Positions 46,301 to 48,998 of a stretch of 64,000 bases of DNA are shown one piece after another (the stretch's first letter is position 1; each line of letters starts with the position of its first letter). The notes below the pieces were generated by a model. That model was not told the origin of the DNA. It was given only the letters and a program-made list of their open reading frames with translations, and did no database searches. The position numbers and the translations under genes were made by a program. The DNA comes from Siphonodentalium dalli (taxonomy: Eukaryota; Mollusca; Scaphopoda; Gadilida; Siphonodentaliidae). The stretch covers positions 16,473,729 through 16,537,728 of the forward strand of contig CP136068.1 in NCBI GenBank assembly GCA_032622095.1. Direction: 5' to 3'.

Positions 46301-48998
46301 TTAGTTTCAGTGTGTTAGATTTAAACTTAAAAAAATTAAACTGTTTGTGGTATCGCTGTATAACACGTCCCAGGTTCTTTAACACTAAGTCGGCAACTCT
46401 CAGTCATAGACATTTATTATACACGTATATAATACTTAACATCAGGCAGCCACGGAGAACACATAATCATAGCTACCACGACGAAGAGTTCGTCGTGGAT
46501 AGCTTTACCTAAAAGTGGAAGATAGAATTCAGAGTCGGGCGAGTCTAGGCTCTGTCCAGAATATATATGCCAAGGGTCAACGACCTGAAGAGTCAATGAA
46601 CCGGCCTCTACTCCCATGTCTAATAGATTAGCGACCCGTGAGTGAATAGTCGCGAGATCATTCACCCAGAGGTTGCTAACCAACCTGAATAGATCATGTA
46701 TACGCCAGGACGATAACCCTTCTTAATAATAGTTTTAACCATACTCACGCCATCTCAATAGCTGGAAGTGTTACATAACTCTTATCACCCTTTTCAACAT
46801 TTTTGTCCTAAGACAAAAAACTTGATGATTCCGTGATAGAGATCCAAACTATCCCATTGGGAATATGGATAGCTCTGAAAATACATGTAACACAATAACA
46901 CACAAGTTCCTAACACAGGAATGTCATACTCCGGAAGTTCGTTAATCGAGTGAAATCGTTGATATAAGGGAATTGTTCTGAAACAGAGGAATGTCATAAT
47001 CCTAGAATAAGCTTTGGTTCTGCAGAGTCGGTTCTGATCCAGCGTTGAAAGTTAATGGTGCCTCTCCCTATTAACCCCGTTTGTCGTGGCTATATTCCGA
47101 ATAATCGGTTGATCCAGATCCAGCATTGGAAGTTAATGGTGCCTATCACTATATTCGATGTAATCCAGCATTGGAGAATAACGGTGCTTTTCCCGGTCAT
47201 TCCCGTACGTCCTAAACATGTCCTAAATAATCGCGTTGTTTCGGTATGAAAATTGGTTAAATTTCAACTTGACCTTGAATTCGGGCGTAAATATTGGTAA
47301 AGGATCAATATGTGTTAATATGTAGGGTATGACTTCCCGTCATAGCTTTATCGCCTTCTATCGATACGAAAGTTGATTAAATATCAACTTTATCTTGAAT
47401 TCGGGCATAAATTGGTTAAGGGGTCAATATATTGATGCTCTATAACATAAACGTTTACAAAATCATTGGCAACGACGTGTCAAATCTCGTCGTTCGTGTC
47501 ACATCACTATCCAAATTAACCTGGAACGCCATATTAAACATAATTTGTGGGTATCGAATTTAACAACTATGGAATATTTAATTAAAATATTATATTGTGA
47601 ATTCGTTCCAAGATAATCCGGCTGATACATTCAAATAAATCCCTTAGTTATTCGAAGCTTTCAAGAATCATCCCTGCCCCAATCAAGGATTGTGGTCGAA
47701 AATATTATAATTCAAGCCTGTACAGGATACAATTGTGACAGGAACTTGTTCAACCTTTGGCTTGAGAAACATAAACTACTAAATTATGGATGAAAAATGG
47801 GGGGGGGGGTATCACTCTTTTTAATTTCAACGCTGTACCTGCATTAATATTTTTCGAAATCAATTAAAACTCGTGAAAAATAGCAACATATATCAGACAT
47901 GATTTATTCATTTCGGTATCCATGAAAGAAGACATGTTTTTGATCGGCCTGAAATTTCTTGATAGCAGTTAGTTTGATAATGGCCTATAACTACCTCCTT
48001 TGTCTCGCCTATTGAAATGGACCGATCAATGATTGGTGCGACCATGTAAAATACATGGAATACAGGGGTTTTGCATACATAAATAACATACAAGTGTGTA
48101 TCCACCCTATGCACCTATTTGTTTTTGGTTTACTTCAAACACGAGAATAAGTGACTAGAATATATAGTGTCCTCCGTTCGGCGCGAGTAGTTTTATCTGC
48201 TTGAGGAGCGGTAAAACGTATATTTTTCACCCATCGATAAACGTCCCATAATCATGCCAGACAGCACGTTTACCAATATTCTAATTTACACCTACTGAAC
48301 AATCATGTTATAGACACATTCAAGAATCTACCGAAAAGTTAAAGACATATTATGGACTTGTTTGGGAACATGAAACTGACCAGTTAGTATTTAGACGCCA
48401 TGCCAACTGGTTGAATGTAGCTTTCTATTAACATAGCCGACAATCTGAAGTAAATCAACTGTACCACTCCATATAAATCGTCATCCGTACTACGCTCAAA
48501 TGTAAATATTTACATCTCGATTCGGAACGCAACTATCGGCGACAAACTTACGAAAAATAATTTCACAACCGAGTGTCACTGCATTTCATCACTATATACA
48601 AATGACGGTGTGTGTTGTGAAAAATAGCTACTTTGAGTAAGATTATTCAACGTTTCTATATGGTCACCCAACTGGAGTGTTTCACATCACTTTATTGAAC
48701 TGGTATATATCCTTATGGAAATTCAACTATCTTTAGAAAGAGATGGTTAATGTATACCAATGTATTCGGAGTATTCATGATGCGTTTATGTCATGCTTTT
48801 TTATATTTATTGCAATTATGTTTCATTAATACAGTAGTTTTTTGAAAATATACAGTTTAGACTATATTCAACGTCTTCTATCATAATGTTTCATCATCCA
48901 CAGGTGTGTCCGGAGGAGCGATAGCTGGAATTTCTATTTCATGCGTTCTTGGTTGTGTCTTTATTGGTCTTCTGTGGCAGTTGCATATAATAAAATGA
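10308..48998 (+). CDS. two-Ig-domain type I membrane protein, five exons (gene model)
   Basis: Exons 10308-10368, 39814-40146, 42902-42996, 44584-44746 and 48904-48998 join into one 747-nt frame (248 residues and TGA). Junction phases run 1, 1, 0, 1, and every intron starts GT and ends AG. The protein has a signal peptide, a V-like Ig domain, a second Ig domain, one membrane segment and the tail QLHIIK. Phase-1 borders around domains are typical of extracellular Ig genes. The architecture suggests a cell-surface recognition or adhesion protein; with almost no cytoplasmic tail it would need a partner to signal. NxT glycosylation sites occur at NYT, NIT and NRT. Introns are 29.4, 2.8, 1.6 and 4.2 kb. 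The weakest links are the distant first exon and the GTTCGT donor of exon 3. Extra or alternative exons may exist. No orthologue was recognised. Confidence 0.65.
10690..11230. mobile_element. non-autonomous element with ~175-bp terminal inverted repeats
   Basis: Arm 10690-10862 (from ACCATACAGGGTACTGCATG) is the inverse of 11050-11230, which ends CATGTAGTACCCTGTATG. The arms match over roughly 170 bp with scattered changes, including TAGCCGGGTTACTACCG and its complement. The central ~190 bp contains GAACCTGGTGCGAATTTAAC, which is related to 35575-35725 and weakly to 25120-25270. There is no coding capacity. Confidence 0.88.
11215..11247. repeat. (TA)n microsatellite
   Basis: A short GTATATATAC...TATATATATAT run at the right edge of the inverted-repeat element. 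Confidence 0.85.
11290..11705. repeat. degenerate tandem repeat, 3 copies, period about 115-170 bp
   Basis: Copies share TTTGAGTCGGACATAG, CAATCAATGCAATA, GAAATTATTGAAT and GTCACTTTAAT. The first two are close, and the third (11590-11700) is diverged and lacks the start. Confidence 0.75.
11925..13655. repeat. ~160-bp satellite, about 11 copies
   Basis: The CCAAGATGGCTGCTGGCGGC word recurs at about 11936, 12103, 12261, 12417, 12578, 12752, 12888, 13043, 13207, 13371 and 13506. Other conserved blocks are GACCCCAAAATGACTCGTTC, CCCATCTACATGTCA, CATGACAAATTTCAT and AAAGGATTTAGTCATGC. It ends in an ACACACACGCACACA run. Open frames across it are repeats of the unit, not genes. Diverged relatives lie at 34790-35400 and 35930-36150. 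Confidence 0.92.
13737..14165 (+). mobile_element. repeat family T, copy 1
   Basis: The segment from GGTGGAGTTACGATAC to AAGCAAAACACTCAACACCG is strongly similar to 28566-28995 (same orientation) and, in part, to 29255-29490 (inverted). Shared words include GTCCATGAGGATCTT, AACCGCCATAAACAG and GTAAACAAACAGTACAT. An AGATTGGGTAAGTG splice-donor-like string is part of the repeat, not an exon. No coding potential. Confidence 0.85.
14166..15470. other. no supported gene; 18-bp-stem hairpin at 14694-14747
   Basis: AATGAGGTTCCCAGAGGG pairs with CCCTCTGGGGACCTCATT across a ~18-nt loop. The second arm recurs at 31240-31270 (CCTGGGGACCTCATTCTGC), so this is probably a dispersed repeat. A minus-strand frame 15028-14771 (85 codons, MQADDNRLTDNTY...) has no recognised domain and is left as unproven. 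Confidence 0.5.
15475..16105. mobile_element. possible TIR element, ~40-bp terminal inverted repeats
   Basis: The left end ACCGGCAGACTTTCATCTTT continues to GGCGCGC, and the right end GCGCGCCTCAAAAATGAAAG continues to TCTGTACCGG, so the two are inverted with several mismatches. GCTCGCTGG-type words occur near both ends. The target duplication is unclear. A minus-strand ATG frame ending at a GTGAGT donor (15673-15621) lies inside, but I do not regard it as established. Confidence 0.5.
16177..16427 (+). repeat. direct repeat, two ~80-bp copies
   Basis: Copies at 16177-16257 and 16350-16427 share GAAATTGGACCC, GGGATCAAAGTAG and TCAAGGACA. A related inverted segment occurs near 34180-34290 (CGGGTCCAATTTCACGTG). 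Confidence 0.75.
16428..16880. mobile_element. CCGCGG-module repeat element
   Basis: The element starts GTACCCCGCTGGACAAAACA and consists of a ~25-bp module in both orientations (consensus like CACCGCGGCCGAACGGCAAG). The same element, better preserved, lies at 31366-31905. The GC-rich module lacks stops, so long frames open on both strands; I treat these as artefacts of the repeat. Its right terminus is truncated near 16800. Confidence 0.82.
16900..17060. repeat. ACGAC-rich low-complexity sequence
   Basis: Irregular reiteration of ACGACAA/AACGACC words on the plus strand with almost no T. This opens a Ser/Cys/Val-rich frame on the minus strand that is not credible as a gene. Confidence 0.75.
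17565..17720. repeat. tandem duplication at the 3' flank of the Penelope-like copy
   Basis: Two ~70-bp copies share TTTGCGAGTATGTC, AACCTGTGTATA and CAGGATTTAGT at about 17572 and 17657. They lie just beyond the endonuclease remnant, where the element's 3' end is expected. Confidence 0.8.
17830..18180 (-). pseudogene. GIY-YIG-like endonuclease remnant of the Penelope-like element
   Basis: Downstream of the RT stop and in another frame, the minus strand reads WNVCRSCDWDN, NFKSRTKFHMC and then VYTGSSQSIEARI. This resembles the Cys-rich linker and the [YV]xG...R core of the GIY-YIG nuclease that follows RT in canonical Penelope-like elements. Further residues continue in a third frame (HFNDLTLKRQ) before stops. 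The domain is therefore present but detached and broken. Assignment rests on position and a short motif. Confidence 0.55.
18195..20159 (-). CDS. Penelope-like element reverse transcriptase
   Basis: An uninterrupted 654-codon frame. The N-terminus is lysine/arginine-rich, followed by EPDEILVLALGLKFIPSP, the conserved pre-RT motif of Penelope-like elements. Then come YLLPKIHK (fingers), VTYDITSLYTNL (motif A with catalytic Asp), GVPMGSIPSPE (motif B), KRFRDDGIILFHG (motif C, the catalytic DD), FTYDISEKEAAFLDLDIYKG and a thumb-like C-terminus ending GRNLGEIISIKRV. The protein copies RNA into DNA for retrotransposition. Start could be 20159 or the internal ATG at 20147 (MASRR). The stop at 18197-18195 cuts off the endonuclease, which lies downstream in another frame, so the copy is probably immobile unless the truncation is real biology. 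A second copy is split between 22325-22600 and 32905-33148. Hosted in intron 1 of the Ig gene, antisense to it. Confidence 0.9.
   Translation of the reverse strand: MVTIMASRRFNRKRKTRNKQIKIQKICAKSKIAKSKDFKVDSAKIFIRNRSSYRLEPDEILVLALGLKFIPSPHIKPTHIMTDFRRFERNMRLRFLFSEALMTKGSRERHPFLTKKEFSPPMGNNTLENYIFATKMNISNYQPMVANNLTIDMKKSVKKLRNNEDIIILKADKNNTTCVLNKTDYISAGLRQLNDGIHYEEIPEISMLEAHQCELTAVHKLYESKSIDECTYKYLFNRSDKIKIPYLYLLPKIHKVGHILESIDPAFNDTNVDIHVPGMPIIAHCGGATEKLGRFLDYFLLPITKTQPTHLRNTPDLIKILEEREFPNDVLIVTYDITSLYTNLKFDEIIDALRIELDNNANIVYNTQRPSTDELLELTQLLLTKNEFTFNGKSYRQIVGVPMGSIPSPEISDIAIHAHIWKILDQFPHKNKILLHKRFRDDGIILFHGSKDEAMLLFKIANSMHDLLKFTYDISEKEAAFLDLDIYKGLNFDSSNKLDCKCHIKQTEAFQYLHRSSNHPTNNFRSFVRGECIRYLRNCNNESDFIARRDIFVVKLRKRGYSGSEIQQYMADIKFTDRNSYLTRNEMGTKQGIHNVLLTTTYHKGSNNLSRTLGKYWNMISDSSRLKAGSADSKPSIIYKRGRNLGEIISIKRV
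20316..20640. repeat. inverted repeat arm 1 (leader of minus-strand Penelope-like copy)
   Basis: From GTCTAGAAATAGACTGG to CACATATCGCATTTC it is the inverse of 22008-22318, with about 95 percent apparent identity. Differences include a TCTATT present only here, near 20500. It lies 5' of the RT frame and probably represents the element's leader or pseudo-LTR. Confidence 0.9.
20801..21451 (-). CDS. unrecognised 216-codon ORF upstream of the Penelope-like RT (possible ORF1)
   Basis: A clean minus-strand frame with ATG at 21451. The N-terminus is acidic (MANAEMKSEIGEELDYNVEV). The middle is Leu-, Glu- and Lys-rich with heptad-like stretches (VLEKLEAEISVMNAGLSDI), suggesting helix or coiled coil. 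The C-terminal ~40 residues are Arg/Asn/Gly-rich (NGHNGKRPRYNNSS, DHRGNRNGRYFPTQ) like a nucleic-acid-binding tail. It lies between the two inverted leader repeats and ahead of the RT in the same orientation. By analogy with ORF1 proteins of other retroelements it could package RNA, but no homologue is recognised and membership in the element is inferred from position. Confidence 0.6.
   Translation of the reverse strand: MANAEMKSEIGEELDYNVEVDNIPSGQLQVNSKSLIQNTLDLFEGLAQKRQPLLTLKAHVVESLAEGSTVDPLIQVTCKRLNFGDEATKGKLQPDIDDLVKESQNTSSRTVLEKLEAEISVMNAGLSDITKSALLELPINHPQSGGARKEIVAGTRSINNKYTNKLTEFRRELVNPNSSVRSHQNGHNGKRPRYNNSSRFREDHRGNRNGRYFPTQ
21452..22007. other. unique core between inverted repeat arms, no gene
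   Basis: AT-rich spacer upstream of the 216-codon ORF. It may contain the promoter for that ORF, but no core element can be named. It contains one ATG frame on the plus strand without protein-like features. Confidence 0.4.
22008..22318. repeat. inverted repeat arm 2 (leader of plus-strand Penelope-like copy)
   Basis: Inverse of 20316-20640. It is followed directly by GACGGGTAAACGTTTGCTTTT, which is the end of the RT leader, and then by RT coding sequence. The segment equivalent to 20185-20315 is missing here. Confidence 0.9.
22325..22600 (+). pseudogene. Penelope-like RT fragment, 5' part of split copy
   Basis: Nearly identical to the minus-strand RT from DFRRFERN through KADKN (84 codons from the internal ATG at 22350). 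The start codon and first ~85 codons are deleted: leader sequence ending TTTGCTTTT is fused to TTTTCGTCGATTC, sharing a short T run at the join. The reading frame continues in 32905-33148 after a 10.3-kb interruption. Confidence 0.92.
22601..22775 (+). mobile_element. repeat family U, segments A and C
   Basis: Segment A (GATGCCGACTTGCGCAAAGC to GTGGGTAGTCCGAGA) recurs at 29009-29095. Segment C (CAACCTCATACAAATG to CTTTTGTGCTCAT) recurs inverted at 29175-29230. It abuts the break in the Penelope-like copy exactly, so it marks the left edge of the inserted block. Confidence 0.85.
22776..23618. other. no gene recognised
   Basis: Unique AT-rich sequence between family U segments and the tandem-ended TIR element. 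It contains a short TCATCAGTGCATCAAGC stretch and scattered TACATGTA, and no exon-like features. Confidence 0.4.
23619..24486. mobile_element. 868-bp TIR element whose termini are 16-bp tandem repeats
   Basis: The left end is six to seven copies of GAAGGTTCACTAATCC-like units (23626-23745). The right end holds five copies in inverse orientation (GGATTAGTGAACCTTC, 24397-24478). The flanks are near-identical: GGATATACGGG before 23619 and GGATATACAGGG after 24486, a probable ~10-bp target duplication. The interior is AT-rich and non-coding. It fits a non-autonomous DNA transposon. Confidence 0.88.
24487..24859. other. no supported gene; weak Ig-like exon candidate at 24819-24873
   Basis: The acceptor-like AATTAAACAG is followed by a frame reading TDETVVWYKGD, which looks like an Ig C strand, and a GTGAGT donor. 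The donor end is part of repeat family U and the phases (1 to 2) do not fit the known exons, so it is not included in the gene model. Confidence 0.3.
24860..24960 (+). mobile_element. repeat family U, segment B
   Basis: AATTTCCCAGTTATGTGAG through CCAGATGCAAAAAAACAGC matches the inverse of 29090-29175. In that copy, B is joined directly to C, whereas here about 2.1 kb intervenes. Confidence 0.85.
24961..25817. other. repeat-derived sequence, no gene
   Basis: 25120-25270 contains GAACCTGGTGCAAAATGG and CACCAGGCTCTGTTCAT, related to the core of the element at 10690-11230. 25300-25345 (ATGAGCATACGCTAGCGTAA) has a diverged relative at 49440-49485. No coding exon recognised. Confidence 0.5.
25818..26000 (-). 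CDS. short ORF with CxxC motif, possible first exon or transposon fragment
   Basis: A minus-strand ATG frame of 60 codons: MSRHKLTEDNICRVCDYSF, then a basic stretch, ending KSIKLSHFLGV. The CRVCxxS start resembles zinc-binding N-termini seen in RAG1-like and other transposon-encoded proteins, but only one CxxC is present. It may be truncated. No splice donor matches well. Low certainty. Confidence 0.25.
   Translation of the reverse strand: MSRHKLTEDNICRVCDYSFSGDELAASTGKLHPRAKNKVVIKNDALELFKSIKLSHFLGV
26001..26892. other. no gene recognised; G-run at 26447
   Basis: AT-rich with a ten-base G run near 26447-26456. Small ATG frames on the plus strand at 26520-26890 overlap each other and carry no motif. 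Confidence 0.45.
26893..28412. mobile_element. G-run element with inverted ends and internal ~170-bp tandem repeats
   Basis: The left end is GTGTAACAGGATATCTCCCC then CACCCTGGATATCGCCCCCC and CATATATGACTAACA. The right end (28200-28412) is its inverse, ending GGGGGAGATGATGTGGTACA. Inside, a unit containing CCTGACCTGGACAT, CCCTGACTCAAACAAC, TCTCGCTGTTTCATGAC, TATAAAGCAAAATAAGCG and GTCATGTAGGTGCTGGGT recurs about seven times. Each unit carries a G or C run of 7-13 bases. No protein is plausible. Confidence 0.82.
28566..28995 (+). mobile_element. repeat family T, copy 2
   Basis: Closely similar to 13737-14165 (CCGGTGGAGTTACGGTACC to AAGCAAAACACTCAACAC). Together with the inverted copy at 29255-29490 it forms arms around a family U core. 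Confidence 0.85.
28999..29245 (+). mobile_element. repeat family U, rearranged copy (A, inverted B, inverted C)
   Basis: Segment A is in the same orientation as at 22601. Segments B and C follow in inverse orientation and are contiguous. Relative to 22601-24960 this is A with an inversion of C..B and without the ~2.1-kb middle. Confidence 0.82.
29255..29490 (-). mobile_element. repeat family T, inverted partial copy
   Basis: GCATTTCTAACAAAAGTTCA through GAGTGTTTTGCTTATTGC, CTGTTTGTTTACATAACATG and TAAGAACAAGG is the inverse of 28800-28995. Confidence 0.8.
29491..30140. mobile_element. second G-run element, right part
   Basis: Two to three internal units like those at 27130-28140 are followed by the right terminus (CTGGCCATTTCAGAACCAAA to GGGGAGATGACGTGTTACAC). 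The left end is absent, probably replaced by the family T/U complex. Confidence 0.8.
30141..30589. other. no gene recognised
   Basis: Contains TACATGTA/ACCGGTAC words and a short GTGGTAACATACTGTGGTAA duplication near 30250. No exon-like structure. Confidence 0.4.
30590..30696. repeat. foldback element related to 52169-52306, centre deleted
   Basis: AATGAACAGCAGTTTTAATG then GTGGTCATGGGAATTTGACC at the left, and GTCAAAACCCATGACAACGT then TGAATCCACCATTTA at the right. Both arms match the 52-kb foldback, but the inner ATGAACCCC/GGGGTTCAT part is missing. Confidence 0.85.
30697..31365. other. no gene; short shared repeat at 31220-31276
   Basis: 31220-31276 (CACCAAATTCATCCCCTGG, GGACCTCATTCTGCAAATG) is related to 14715-14755. 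The remainder is unique AT-rich DNA. Confidence 0.45.
31366..31905. mobile_element. 540-bp CCGCGG-module TIR element
   Basis: The left terminus GTACCCCGCTCGACAAAACA then GTGTCCATTGGCACC is mirrored by GGTGCCAATGGACACTTG ending CCAGCGGGGTAC at 31905. Between them ~25-bp modules such as GTGTACTTGCCGTTCGGCCG alternate in both orientations. Long open frames on both strands arise from this stop-free composition. A second, partial copy follows. Confidence 0.88.
31906..32130. mobile_element. partial CCGCGG-module copy
   Basis: Continues from the previous element with ACCGTGGTTAGATTTCAGG (as at 16618) and ends GGACACTTGTTTTGTCCAGC at 32125. It corresponds to the right half of the 16428-16800 copy. 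Confidence 0.82.
32131..32815. other. mostly unique sequence; contains one minus-strand exon candidate
   Basis: AT-rich sequence without repeats I recognise. The only protein-like feature is the candidate signal-peptide exon at 32427-32364 described separately. Confidence 0.4.
32364..32427 (-). CDS. candidate signal-peptide exon of an unidentified minus-strand gene
   Basis: The minus-strand ATG at 32427 opens MLLLQFLFTAIGTLRVINSE then L, followed by a phase-1 junction at TTAG and a consensus GTAAGT donor. This has the same layout as the signal exon at 10308 (hydrophobic leader, phase-1 donor). No following exon on the minus strand could be identified, so it may be chance or a relic of an inverted paralogue. 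Confidence 0.3.
32816..32904 (+). repeat. 12-bp tandem repeat and terminal hairpin at right edge of inserted block
   Basis: ACAAATAAACAG is repeated three to four times (32816-32856). The last 35 bp contain ATTACTTGCG and CGCAAGTAAT as an inverted pair ending precisely where the Penelope-like RT sequence resumes. A short tandem tail of this kind is common at retroposon 3' ends. Confidence 0.75.
32905..33148 (+). pseudogene. Penelope-like RT fragment, 3' part of split copy
   Basis: The frame resumes at NTTCVLNKTDYIS, exactly the residue after KADKN where 22600 stops, and continues to YLYLLPKIH. It is nearly identical to the 18195-20159 copy with about five replacements in 70 residues. It is then cut off by a (TACATACCCACAC)n-like array. 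Confidence 0.92.
33149..33465. repeat. ACTATACATACCCAC-type minisatellite
   Basis: Imperfect 12-16 bp copies such as CACTATACATACCCA and ACGATACATACCC. It begins at the truncation point of the Penelope-like fragment. Confidence 0.9.
33466..33725. other. no gene recognised
   Basis: Short unique AT-rich segment. Confidence 0.4.
33726..33915. mobile_element. short GC-rich repeat, probable transposon end
   Basis: Contains CCCGGGGGACGACCCCCGG, a near-perfect hairpin, then CGACGCCTTCGGCGTCG and ATCGCTTCGCGATGA, two further small hairpins, ending TACGCCCCTGATTGG. This type of GC-rich tail is familiar from dispersed repeats of marine invertebrates. The family is not named. Confidence 0.5.
34075..34120. 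repeat. TGTATGTG/TGCATGAA microsatellite-like stretch
   Basis: Irregular TGTATGTATGTGTGTATGC followed by ATGAATGCATGTGTG. Confidence 0.75.
34315..34680. repeat. ~125-bp tandem repeat, three copies
   Basis: Copies at about 34322, 34455 and 34580 share GGGTCAAAT, GACCTGAC, TTGACATTCAAAA and TCAATTCAAGGT. The first is preceded by a related inverted block at 34180-34290. Confidence 0.85.
34790..35420. repeat. diverged relatives of the ~160-bp satellite
   Basis: Words such as GATGACTGCTGGCGGCAATG, GTGACGATCGGACAAG and AAGATCACCGCTGGCAG recur with about 160-220 bp spacing, as in 11925-13655, but are heavily mutated. A plus-strand frame at 35218-35580 crosses it and is not convincing. Confidence 0.6.
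35575..35725. repeat. repeat related to the core of the 10690-11230 element
   Basis: GATAACTTGGTGTGAATTG, TCTCAAGCATATCTAACCC and CCACGTTAGAAAACATGCC parallel 10928-11050, without the flanking inverted arms. Confidence 0.7.
35930..36150. repeat. further diverged ~160-bp satellite copy
   Basis: GTCAATGGAGCAATTATGAA resembles 11875-11895, and GCAATATGGCCGCTGGCGAC resembles the satellite core. Confidence 0.6.
36171..36462 (+). repeat. direct duplication, two ~120-bp copies
   Basis: TTTTTATGTTCACTTTATAA, CACTGAGTCATCTTTGTCAT and TTTGTTAACAGTTTATAAAT occur at 36190-36290 and 36358-36460, period about 170 bp. ATTAAATAAAGTTGC between them resembles a polyadenylation signal or retroposon tail. Confidence 0.88.
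36463..37250. other. no gene recognised
   Basis: Includes a short tandem TTTTATTCCGAGTTGGC (twice, 36652-36685). Small frames on both strands have no motif. Confidence 0.4.
37250..37422 (+). repeat. direct duplication, two ~72-bp copies
   Basis: GTGCGCAAAGCTTTATTTAT followed by TGGGAAAGGTGTAATTCGTG occurs at 37275 and 37370, about 95 bp apart and nearly identical. Confidence 0.9.
37423..38479. other. AT-rich, no gene
   Basis: 37600-38240 is extremely AT-rich with scattered TTAATGACC and ATTAATTA words in both orientations. Possibly decayed transposon sequence. Confidence 0.45.
38459..38665 (-). CDS. candidate minus-strand exon with tyrosine motifs
   Basis: After an acceptor-like AATTATGCAG the minus strand reads GYCETQAGVLSQSWNS, then SKYESLQLNGRATNQ and ENMNDIYMNVN to a stop at 38459. 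SKYESL fits the ITIM-like pattern [SIVL]xYxx[LIV], and YMNV resembles SH2-binding tails. It could be a cytoplasmic tail exon of a receptor gene on the minus strand, but no membrane exon was found upstream. Could be chance. Confidence 0.25.
39262..39332 (-). ncRNA. tRNA-derived SINE head or tRNA pseudogene
   Basis: The minus strand carries TAGCTCAATGG (39324-39314), a perfect pol III A-box, and about 25 bp later GACGAAATCGAGCCTCGTC, a T-arm/B-box-like hairpin. The A-to-B distance is a little short and the T loop enlarged, so a functional tRNA is unlikely. A SINE head is the best reading. Its 3' body is not identified. Confidence 0.5.
39660..39775. repeat. TTCGAA-rich degenerate stretch
   Basis: TTCG/CGAA words cluster irregularly (ATTCGAAAAATTCGC, GTTCGAATATTCGAATAC) immediately upstream of exon 2. 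It resembles a low-complexity repeat. Confidence 0.6.
39814..40146 (+). CDS. exon 2: V-like immunoglobulin domain lacking canonical cysteines
   Basis: The acceptor TTGTTACAG precedes a 333-nt symmetrical phase 1-1 exon ending at GTGAGT (40147). It encodes about 110 residues: a B-strand-like ITLKWRF in which Trp occupies the usual Cys position, a C-strand DAQWFKDGSGNRI, and an F-strand KADSGIYTVTV in which Thr replaces the usual Cys. A lone Cys (TTCQG) precedes the B strand. D-x-G-x-Y is the classical V/I-set signature. Ig domains without the core disulfide are known in the CD2 and CEACAM families, but no orthology is implied. NYT and NIT are potential N-glycosylation sites. Confidence 0.85.
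40285..41066. repeat. 31-bp minisatellite in intron 2, about 25 copies
   Basis: The unit is TGGTATTAAGGATTTATAAC followed by CACGTCTGATA. Most copies differ only by A/G in ACCACG versus ACCGCG. A rarer TCTGAATTGG variant appears at 40409 and 40688, 279 bp (nine units) apart, pointing to a nine-unit block duplication. Confidence 0.97.
41067..42901. other. rest of intron 2, no gene
   Basis: Unique AT-rich sequence. 42420-42760 contains TTTGGAAATTTCC-like words and may be a decayed repeat. The polypyrimidine tract TTTTGTATTTTCTTTGGCAG precedes exon 3. Confidence 0.5.
42902..42996 (+). CDS. exon 3: first half of Ig domain 2
   Basis: The acceptor TTCTTTGGCAG precedes a 95-nt exon (phase 1 to 0) encoding APAGLSVTGTGHNRTCQLTS and then EPAVDLYWK. 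It holds the B-strand Cys (RTCQL) and C-strand Trp (YWK) of an Ig domain. The donor is GTTCGT, a weak GT site, but the break after YWK pairs exactly with DGSGNKI in the next exon, mirroring WFKDGSGNRI in domain 1. NRT is a potential glycosylation site. Confidence 0.78.
43313..43567 (-). pseudogene. LINE reverse-transcriptase C-terminal fragment
   Basis: The minus frame VMYIEGPNEFKSRMDIYCHE followed by QNVKLNYKSKLGL has the form of the extreme C-terminus of many non-LTR retrotransposon ORF2 proteins (...V...N.FK.RLD.YW..Q...). Only about 80 codons remain, in intron 3 of the Ig gene. Family assignment is uncertain. Confidence 0.5.
43660..43694. repeat. (ATCC)n microsatellite
   Basis: CATCCGTCCATCCATCCATC followed by CATCCACCC. 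Confidence 0.9.
43740..43975. mobile_element. dispersed repeat (GTGACTCACATTCAGATTTG family)
   Basis: Two related segments here contain TTCAGATTTGTTCAGATGA and TTCAGGTTTGTTCAAATGAG followed by GTCACTGGGTCAG. The inverse is found at 59215-59395 (CCCAGTGACCTCATTTGAAC), in the intron of the minus-strand gene. Confidence 0.75.
44584..44746 (+). CDS. exon 4: second half of Ig domain 2
   Basis: The acceptor CATTGGCAG precedes a 163-nt exon (phase 0 to 1) ending at GTGAGT. It encodes DGSGNKIVGPTTTLDL, then FDGTYGCCMSG, where Y-G-C supplies the canonical F-strand Cys, and TDYCVTVTI. Additional cysteines (CCM, QCYSG, DYC) could form a second disulfide within the domain. Together with exon 3 it completes an Ig fold interrupted by a phase-0 intron after the C strand. 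Confidence 0.82.
44747..48339. other. intron 4 left part: small repeats, no gene
   Basis: 46468-46500 holds a hairpin with stem CCACGACGAA/TTCGTCGTGG. 47035-47215 contains three diverged copies around CCAGCATTGGAAGTTAATGG. 47225-47415 contains two copies of a block with TTGAATTCGGGC and GGTCAATAT about 120 bp apart. 47792-47801 is a ten-base G run. A minus-strand frame 46683-46417 has no known domain. Confidence 0.55.
48340..48694 (-). pseudogene. second Ty3/gypsy fragment (protease-RT linker)
   Basis: Collinear with 4879-5255: shared strings include AAAGACATATTATG, TGTACCACTCCATA, GACGGTGTGTGTTGT and GGAGTGTTTCACATCACTTT. Indels and substitutions are numerous and no frame is open. It lies just upstream of exon 5, in intron 4. 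Confidence 0.85.
48904..48998 (+). CDS. exon 5: transmembrane segment and short tail
   Basis: The acceptor CATCATCCACAG precedes a phase-1 exon encoding SGGAIAGISISCVLGCVFIG then LLWQLHIIK and TGA at 48996-48998. This is a single hydrophobic helix of about 22 residues after a small Gly/Ala-rich stalk, leaving only about six cytoplasmic residues. It is a typical final exon for a type I membrane protein. No clear AATAAA signal was found close downstream. Confidence 0.78.
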
